A DNA stretch of 64,000 nt from the NCBI GenBank assembly GCA_021521415.1, contig JAIQDT010003546.1, positions 1 to 64,000 of the forward strand. Reading direction: 5' to 3'. Positions 58,180-64,000 of the stretch are shown here, in pieces. Within the stretch, counting starts at the first letter, position 1. Each line of letters starts with the position of its first letter. Both the position numbers and the translations under genes were made by a program. The DNA is from Bidens hawaiensis. Lineage: Eukaryota > Streptophyta > Magnoliopsida > Asterales > Asteraceae. The notes under the pieces were generated by a model. The model had not been told where the DNA came from, did not search any database, and worked only from the letters and a program-made list of their open reading frames with translations.

Positions 58180-58215
<36 letters not shown>

Positions 58216-59270
58216 ATAACTATTCTTTGTTATAAATATTATTTAATTAATAATGAGTATTATTAAATAATAAAGAAAAGAATACGTTTCTTAAAGAAGA
58301 AGAAACGTAGGGTTTTATAAATAAACTAAAGGTTTATAAATACTACTTTTTAACTAAAGGTTTTAAAGTAAAGAATAAATAACCGAGGTGGCGATTATAA
58401 AATAAGACTAAAGGTCTTAAGCCGGATTGTATATCCGACTAACAAAAAGTTATACTCGTACTATAGGTGCGAGATAGAAAGGGAAAGACCCTCGGACGGT
58501 GTTGAAACCGATCCAAAGCAAAAAGGTGAATACGCCCCACTTTTACAAACTTGTTTTTAAACGAGTCAACATGTTATATGAAAAACTTTACATGAGACTA
58601 AGTGTCTCAAAAAACATTATGAATAAGAGTAAAAGCCTAGCCCTCAGGCTGTATTATACGTTTGTCTGGATCCTTACATATGTGGTAAAATCCGGTGGGC
58701 AAATCGCACCACGCTTGGTCACGACCTCCGGCCACGATGGGCCGAATCTAAGTACGTTCGAGTGAGACTGACCATGTGTATATTTATGTTACTTAATTAA
58801 GTCGAAATGCTGCAGTGTTTTGCTGGGGTGACCTAGTGTAGAGACTCGAGTTTATAATGATATTGTTTTAACTTAATTATTCCTAAGCGAAGATGGGCCG
58901 AGACTTACGTGGTCTCGAGGGTGATTGAGTAAAGAAAATATTTTAGCATCAACATATTCACCAACATTCGTTGCTGACGTATTTTCTAATATTTTGCAGG
59001 TAACCAAGAATAGGGCTTGAAGAACGAAGAGCTCAAGAATCCGATGGCTCGGATGTTTTTGTTTAAATATTAAATATGGTGATTTTGTAAAACTTATAAA
59101 CAAGTAAATGTAAATGGAACTTTCGTTCCATCTTTTGTAATGTAAATATTTATAACTTTAAATCCACATGTTTTATAAAGTACACCGCTAATAACCCGTA
59201 ACTCTAATTTATTTACAAATGTGGTACCAACTGTTGATCACACTCCTAGGCTTAAGATGGGGGTGTGACA
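57280..59270 (+). repeat. 3' LTR of O
   Basis: The 1,991-bp LTR is closely similar to the 5' LTR. It has the G-box array, TATAAATAG near 57672-57680, the intron-like segment and an AT/GT microsatellite (about 58175-58215). Differences from the 5' LTR are scattered point changes and small indels. Confidence 0.93.
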
Positions 59271-59275
59271 TAGAT

Positions 59276-60308
59276 AGTTTATGGAATTTAGCCTGGCATC
59301 ATATAGTCTAAATCAAACAAAACAAGTAATACTGAAAATATGGTGAAAATCTAATCACGAAAGATTAAAGGCGATAAAACCCGTAATCTTCAAACGTGAA
59401 CGTATAAATCTTCATCGGCTGTCCTCATGCCTTCAAAATCATCAAGCAACTCGAAAATATGCTCCAAGAACTCTCAAAATCTGCTACGGTCCTCAGGTTA
59501 TGTTTAGGTTTAAGTTAAACATATTTAAATACCCAAAACAAGGCCTAACTTGAAGCAAAAAACGAAATAAATCAACCCAGCAGCTCCTAGGCGCCGCGCG
59601 ACCAGGGGCTGAGGACCTGGCCGCGCGGCGCGGCGTGTTCCACCAAGGGGTCCGGTCTGACCGGTTCTCTGTTCTGGCTCCTTCCTAACGCGTTCCAGAT
59701 CTCCGTTTTGGCTCTTTTTAACTCGTTTTTCGCCCTTTTTGATCACGATCAACTCCCGGAACCTACAAAACATAAAGTGTTAGTAGTATACAAATCTTGA
59801 CTATAAACGAACAAAAACAATTAAAATATTAAATAAAATATACACATGAAACATAAACATTTAGCATTATATCAATCGTACATTTAGGAACCTATTCTAG
59901 TTAAAATTCAATTATTGAGGTCGCCGGAACCTTAAAATCATCGTCGGAATCAGTTGATGGTGCTTAAGGAATGGTGGTTGGTTGGCGGTGAGTCAATTGG
60001 TGGTGGTGGCGGTGTTCAGGTGGTGTTTTTAAGCAAAAAATTGACTTTCTCGGTCAAAAACGTTATTCTGGCGACCTGAAACTAACAGTGTTTGGATTCT
60101 GTTAGCCGCAGACCGTTAGGAACAAATACATTAAAAGTTGGAACCATCCGTGATCAATTCGTTAGTTGGGACCGGCAATGACCAAAAGACAATATTTGGG
60201 ACCAATAAAAACCAATTTTCCTAATATATATTAATAAATTTCTCCCGACAAATAGTTGTCGCACCCCCCCCCCCCAATTTCGCCCCGGGGCGGTGTTGTA
60301 ACCCTAAT
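59276..60308. other. Continuation of old LTR-like DNA, then gene-free sequence
   Basis: 59276-59770 appears to continue 10051-11195 across the O insertion, with a G/C-rich patch (GGCGCCGCGCGACC and CCGCGCGGCGCGGC near 59590-59635) similar in style to U3/U5 of Athila-type LTRs. 59771-60250 has GGTGGT-rich sequence and no gene. A run of 12 C lies at about 60264-60275. Confidence 0.4.
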
Positions 60309-60739
60309 TGTAAGGCCCCGATACCGGAAGCCCTACTTTCGCGTCGGATTTACTCATAAACACAGTTCTTCAAATCAGAGTTTATTAAAACTTTTCGCGG
60401 AATATAAAACATCAATCATTTGTTACAAATCATTCAATCTTTTCTTTGATATCATAACACAAAACTTTATATTTAACACATCTTTACTTCTTTCTTCAGA
60501 TGCCAGCCGTTCAATCCATGCCGTGTGTCATCCTCATGCTAACTCTATAATCAGCTCACCTGCGTGCATACTAAAAGTCAGCTACGCTGAGTGAGTTCCA
60601 GTTAATCAAGCAACTTATCATACAACCACTTCATACAATATATATATACGTATCCGAAGACACATAGTCCACTGTCTAACATGCCACTGTTTAACCACTT
60701 AATTACCCCTACAGCTTAGCCACTTAATTACAACGGCAC

Positions 60740-60995
60740 GTATAGGCTTTCCCTATCACGCACTCACGCTATGCCACTTAATAACGAAGGCACGTATAGG
60801 CTTTCCCTATCACGCACTCACGCTATGCCACTTAATAGCGAAGGCACGTATAGGCTTTCCCTATCACGCACTCACGCTATGCCACTTAATAACGAAGGCA
60901 CGTATAGGCTTTCCCTATCACGCACTCACGCTATGCCACTTAATAACGAAGGCACGTATAGGCTTTCCCTATCACGCACTCACGCTATGCCACTA
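60740..60995. repeat. 54-bp tandem array in LTR E
   Basis: About five near-identical direct copies of a unit containing GCCACTTAATAACGAAGGCA and CGTATAGGCTTTCCCTATCA. The period is a multiple of three, so a chance reading frame shows an 18-residue repeat. It has no spacers and so is not CRISPR. Confidence 0.93.
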
Positions 60996-61529
60996 ACACC
61001 CTTACTAGACTCCTGCTACCTCTAACACACTCTACCTCAACCTGCCTTGGTCACACTCATATTAGTTTAGTATTTACGTAGTGAACAAGTCACATCACAT
61101 CATTCATACACACTATCAACCACTTGGCAATCGCTATCCTTGGCGATACGTGCAATATCCGAAGATCGTTCACGTACCGACAAGCATTATAAATATATAC
61201 CTCATATAACATCTATAGCATACACTTACCACTTAAAGTAAGTGGATTCACACTTCACATCGAGTATGCACACAGCCCCGAAAACATAACAAGGAAATGG
61301 GGCTAGAAACTCACCTGAATACGGTTACGTTCTCCGTTGATTGTAATTCCTTTCTTTAACTGGGCTCGGCTAACTGTATAATATTTACACATATCAATTA
61401 ACTACTACTACTCGTTTTCGATAACTGCCTTAACACATTTTCCATTAGGTTTTTAATTCATTTTATAAACGAACTTCGCTTCAGGCGAAGTTAAACCTTA
61501 GGCGAACTCGGAAACAGCTTGGTTCTGGC

Positions 61530-61800
61530 TTGATTCGATCGAATAGGAACACGTTCGATCGAATAGGAACACGTTCGATCGAATAGGAACACGTTCGATC
61601 AAACAGGAACACGTTCGATCGAATAGGAACACGTTCGATCGAATACAACACTCATTCGATCGAATACAAAACTCATTCGATCGAATGAGTTGGAGACTAT
61701 TCGGTTGCTTCCCTATTCGGTCGACTGGACTTGTTCGATCTACGCATTCGATCGAATGGACTGATTCGATCGACTGGTTCGATCGAATGAGTCTGATTCG
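61530..61800. repeat. CGATCGAAT-based repeats in LTR E
   Basis: 20-bp units (TTCGATCGAATAGGAACACG) repeat about five times, followed by degenerate units around the palindrome ATTCGATCGAAT to about 61800. Confidence 0.9.
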
Positions 61801-62708
61801 ACTCCTTCAAGCTGGGCGACGGAGAAACCCACGGGTTTTCCAGATTTTCCAGATTTTTGACCCAAAATCGAAGTTTTTGACATGGAAATGCTCGGGATTG
61901 AAAGGGCTATCGATTCCTTGTACTTTTAAACACAAAAGCTTGCATTTTGACATCAAAACAAGGCGGTTTTTGACCCGAAAACTCAAGTTACGAAAATAGG
62001 GAGTTTTTGCTCGATTTGAGCTCGAAAATGGTTATGAAAACGGATGATTTTCGAGAGGGACTTACCAAAAACGATTAGGAACTAGATTGTGGACTCGGAT
62101 TTGTGATTTGAGAACTTTCTCTCTCTAGCTTCTCTCTCTAGAAATGAGAGTGTTTGGGTGGGTGTAAGTGAAGGAAGATGGTGAAAATGGTGGAAGTGTC
62201 AAGAACTTTCGTTTATATACTACGGGTTTGGTTAGGCTCGGGTTGGCTTCCTACGGGTCGAGACAGGCCGAGTTCATAAAATAACTAAGCCCAAGACCCG
62301 TTCCTTACTCGACATTAAATAACTAAAACGTGAAATTACTAAACATAACTTTCTTTTATTTATCAATATAAAAATTTCGGGATGTTACAAGTCTTCCCTC
62401 CTTAAAGAGGTTTCGCCCCCGAAACCTAACTTATTCCCTATAAACGGAAAACTTCTTATATTTACACGCTTTACCATCACACAACTATTTATTATAACCA
62501 ACATGCATTCAAGTTAAATTCATAGATCATTCATACTAAAGCACAAGAAGTCACAAGTACTTCATAACATAAAAGGAAATCATTCAAGCTTGCTAAACAA
62601 CATAGGTTCAACTGTAACATAAAACACTCTTTAACTACTAAACATAAAACAACTGTGACATGCCACTTATTCTCCTGCAACCTCCTCAGCAGCTAATAGA
62701 CCATCCCT

Positions 62709-63896
62709 TCACGCGTTTCCTCTTCCTTCCCTCACTGCCACGGCTTCTCTACACTCCCTAGCTATGTGACCTGACTTACCACACCTATAACACTTCTGGT
62801 CCTCGGTGCATTCACGGGAGAGGTGCCCCTCCCTCCCACATCGGTAGCACTGGTTTGGACCAGCCTTGCATTCCCCCAAGTGCATCTTTCCACACACCTT
62901 ACATGCTCCACTCCCTGCCATCTTCTGTGTCCTTCTCCCTGCATGTTCCACGATATCCCCAGCTCTTTTAGTTCCTTTCCCTTTTCCCTCATCTTCCACT
63001 CCCACATCATCCGCCGCCAGATCATCATAGACTATCTCCGCCAACTCGACCGCAGACTCAAAGGTAACAGGTTTGTTGGCCCTGACCAACATGCGGACCT
63101 TCTGGGGAAGTCCTCTAACGTAGCACTTGATCCGTTTCGCCTCGGTGTTCACCATGTCAGGTACCAACCTAGACATGCGGTTGAATTCAGTGGTGTACTC
63201 ACGATGTGTCATCTTGTCCGCCTTTAGATTCAGAAACTTCATCTCGGCCCTCTCAACCTCAGCATCAGCACAGAACCTTTTCATCACTAACTCCTTAAGG
63301 TCATCCCACCTCATGGCCTTAATCTCCTCTCGGGTCTTCCTTTGTTCGACCGTTTCCCACCAGTACATGGCCTCATCTTCAAATGACTGAGTGGCATAAC
63401 CCACTGCTTGGTCAGGACGACACTCGCTAATGCGGATAACCTTATCCATGGCGGTTATCCACTGAAGAGTAGCGATTGCGTCTCCCAAACCAGTCAACTT
63501 AGGCGGGTCACAACCTTTGAAGGACTTATAGTTGCAACCGCCTCGGCCCCTCTTCCTTTCATCATCTTTCACAGACTTTACCTCACTCGAGTTATCCCTT
63601 TCCCTCTCGTCATTCTTTCTATTATTACCACCTGCCCCTTCAACGGTTCGTTCACGGCTTCCAGCAGACCCTTCGGGATTCAGGTTCTTCACAGCAGCAA
63701 CTACAGCTTGAACAATGGCTGCTTGAACTGCAGGGCTAAGTTGAACTTCTTCGTTGTTGTTCTGGTCTCCTCCAGCTGCGCTTCCTTCATCTTCGGTGTG
63801 GGAAGCTTCTTCCACCGAGGGTTGCCGGACAAGACGAGGCCTGCCACGACGCCCAGTGCGACCCCCAGTTTCAACAAATTCTCCAGCTCCAGCCAT
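62709..63896 (-). CDS. E gag polyprotein, 395 aa, three zinc knuckles
   Basis: The open frame starts [20 protein letters not shown] low-complexity N-terminus (to about residue 130) is followed by a Retrotrans_gag core ([55 protein letters not shown]) and three CysHis knuckles near the end: [26 protein letters not shown] and [14 protein letters not shown]. This would package element RNA by family knowledge. It ends GRGNA with no pol behind. The lack of stops suggests recent activity or selection. Confidence 0.92.
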   Translation of the reverse strand: MAGAGEFVETGGRTGRRGRPRLVRQPSVEEASHTEDEGSAAGGDQNNNEEVQLSPAVQAAIVQAVVAAVKNLNPEGSAGSRERTVEGAGGNNRKNDERERDNSSEVKSVKDDERKRGRGGCNYKSFKGCDPPKLTGLGDAIATLQWITAMDKVIRISECRPDQAVGYATQSFEDEAMYWWETVEQRKTREEIKAMRWDDLKELVMKRFCADAEVERAEMKFLNLKADKMTHREYTTEFNRMSRLVPDMVNTEAKRIKCYVRGLPQKVRMLVRANKPVTFESAVELAEIVYDDLAADDVGVEDEGKGKGTKRAGDIVEHAGRRTQKMAGSGACKVCGKMHLGECKAGPNQCYRCGREGHLSRECTEDQKCYRCGKSGHIARECREAVAVREGRGNA

Positions 63897-64000
63897 CGTA
63901 ATCTAAAAGGGAAAACACAAACATCATCACTCAAGGATCTATCTAGTACAAGGATAGTAAGGCTAACAGGTAATAACAGTGGCCAGTTGTGATTAGCTGA

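Larger units (their letters stand above)
11201..59270 (+). mobile_element. Element O: Tekay-type Ty3/gypsy chromovirus, outer shell of the nest
   Basis: The terminal LTRs (11201-13194 and 57280-59270) both start TGTAACATCACGG and end GGTGTGACA, flanked by a perfect 5-bp TSD, TAGAT (11196-11200 and 59271-59275). The order is LTR, primer site, pre-gag ORF, gag, protease, RT, RNaseH, integrase, chromodomain, polypurine tract, LTR, on the plus strand. It is interrupted by solo LTR S1 (15968-16379) and by the C complex (16539-54053), and carries many stops and frameshifts, so it is dead. Without the insertions it would be about 10 kb. Confidence 0.93.
60309..62389 (-). repeat. 3' LTR of E
   Basis: The 2,081-bp LTR is the same family as D. 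On the minus strand TATATAAACG near 62212-62220 is a likely TATA box. It carries a 54-bp tandem array and a CGATCGAAT-based array not seen in D. Confidence 0.9.
60309..64000 (-). mobile_element. Element E: gag-only (TR-GAG-like) LTR element, cut by the window edge
   Basis: The 3' LTR at 60309-62389, a polypurine tract (minus-strand CTTTAAGGAGGGAAGACT, about 62390-62407), about 300 nt of spacer and an intact gag (62709-63896) follow one another on the minus strand. No protease, RT or integrase lies between gag and LTR, so the element is either a non-autonomous gag-only type or an internal deletion. The 5' LTR is outside the window. Confidence 0.8.

Noticed and set aside
60740..60995. CRISPR-like array or a real repeat protein
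   Set aside because: The 54-bp units are contiguous direct repeats without spacers inside a plant LTR, and the 18-residue peptide repeat is a chance result of a period divisible by three.

Overview
The window is plant nuclear DNA, most likely from the daisy family (Asteraceae). It holds one apparently intact host gene, a seven-exon GH32 enzyme with the sequence signature of fructan 1-exohydrolase, the inulin-degrading enzyme of Asteraceae. Almost everything else is transposable-element DNA. No bacterial or organellar genes, rRNA or tRNA genes were seen.

Layout. (1) 1-5250: the 3' flank of the fructan gene, with a diverged duplicated segment, a SINE-like unit, a PIF/Harbinger-type element carrying a broken Myb/NAM-associated gene, and a probable LTR fragment. 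(2) 5524-9070: the 1-FEH gene on the minus strand, including the 9-nt mini-exon typical of plant invertases, a SINE in intron 2 and a hexanucleotide microsatellite in intron 3. (3) 9100-11195: gene-free AT-rich DNA whose right half looks like an old LTR. (4) 11201-59270: a 48-kb nest of LTR retrotransposons, ordered by target-site duplications (TSDs). The outer shell is O, a Tekay-type chromovirus (plus strand, TSD TAGAT). Inside O are S1, a solo LTR (TSD GACAC), and C, a second copy of the O family (minus strand, TSD ATAAA). Inside C are D, a solo LTR (TSD GTATT), and A1, an Athila-lineage element (plus strand). Inside the A1 integrase is A2, a second Athila-lineage element (minus strand, TSD ATATG/GTATG). 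(5) 59276-64000: the other half of the old LTR-like DNA, then E, a gag-only element of the D family that runs off the right edge.

The O/C family is a standard gag-protease-RT-RNaseH-integrase-chromodomain element, but it has an extra reading frame of about 380 codons between primer site and gag and an intron-like segment inside the LTR. The two Athila-lineage elements carry accessory ORFs downstream of integrase. Those ORFs are preceded by copies of the paired palindromes found in the same element's LTR promoter, followed by a TATA box and, for the larger ORFs, by a leader with plausible splice sites. This looks like a set of internal, LTR-derived expression cassettes and is the most interesting system here. 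All element proteins except the C gag-RT frame and the E gag are visibly broken.

Calls rest on reading the sequence and recalled family motifs; no database or alignment program was run.
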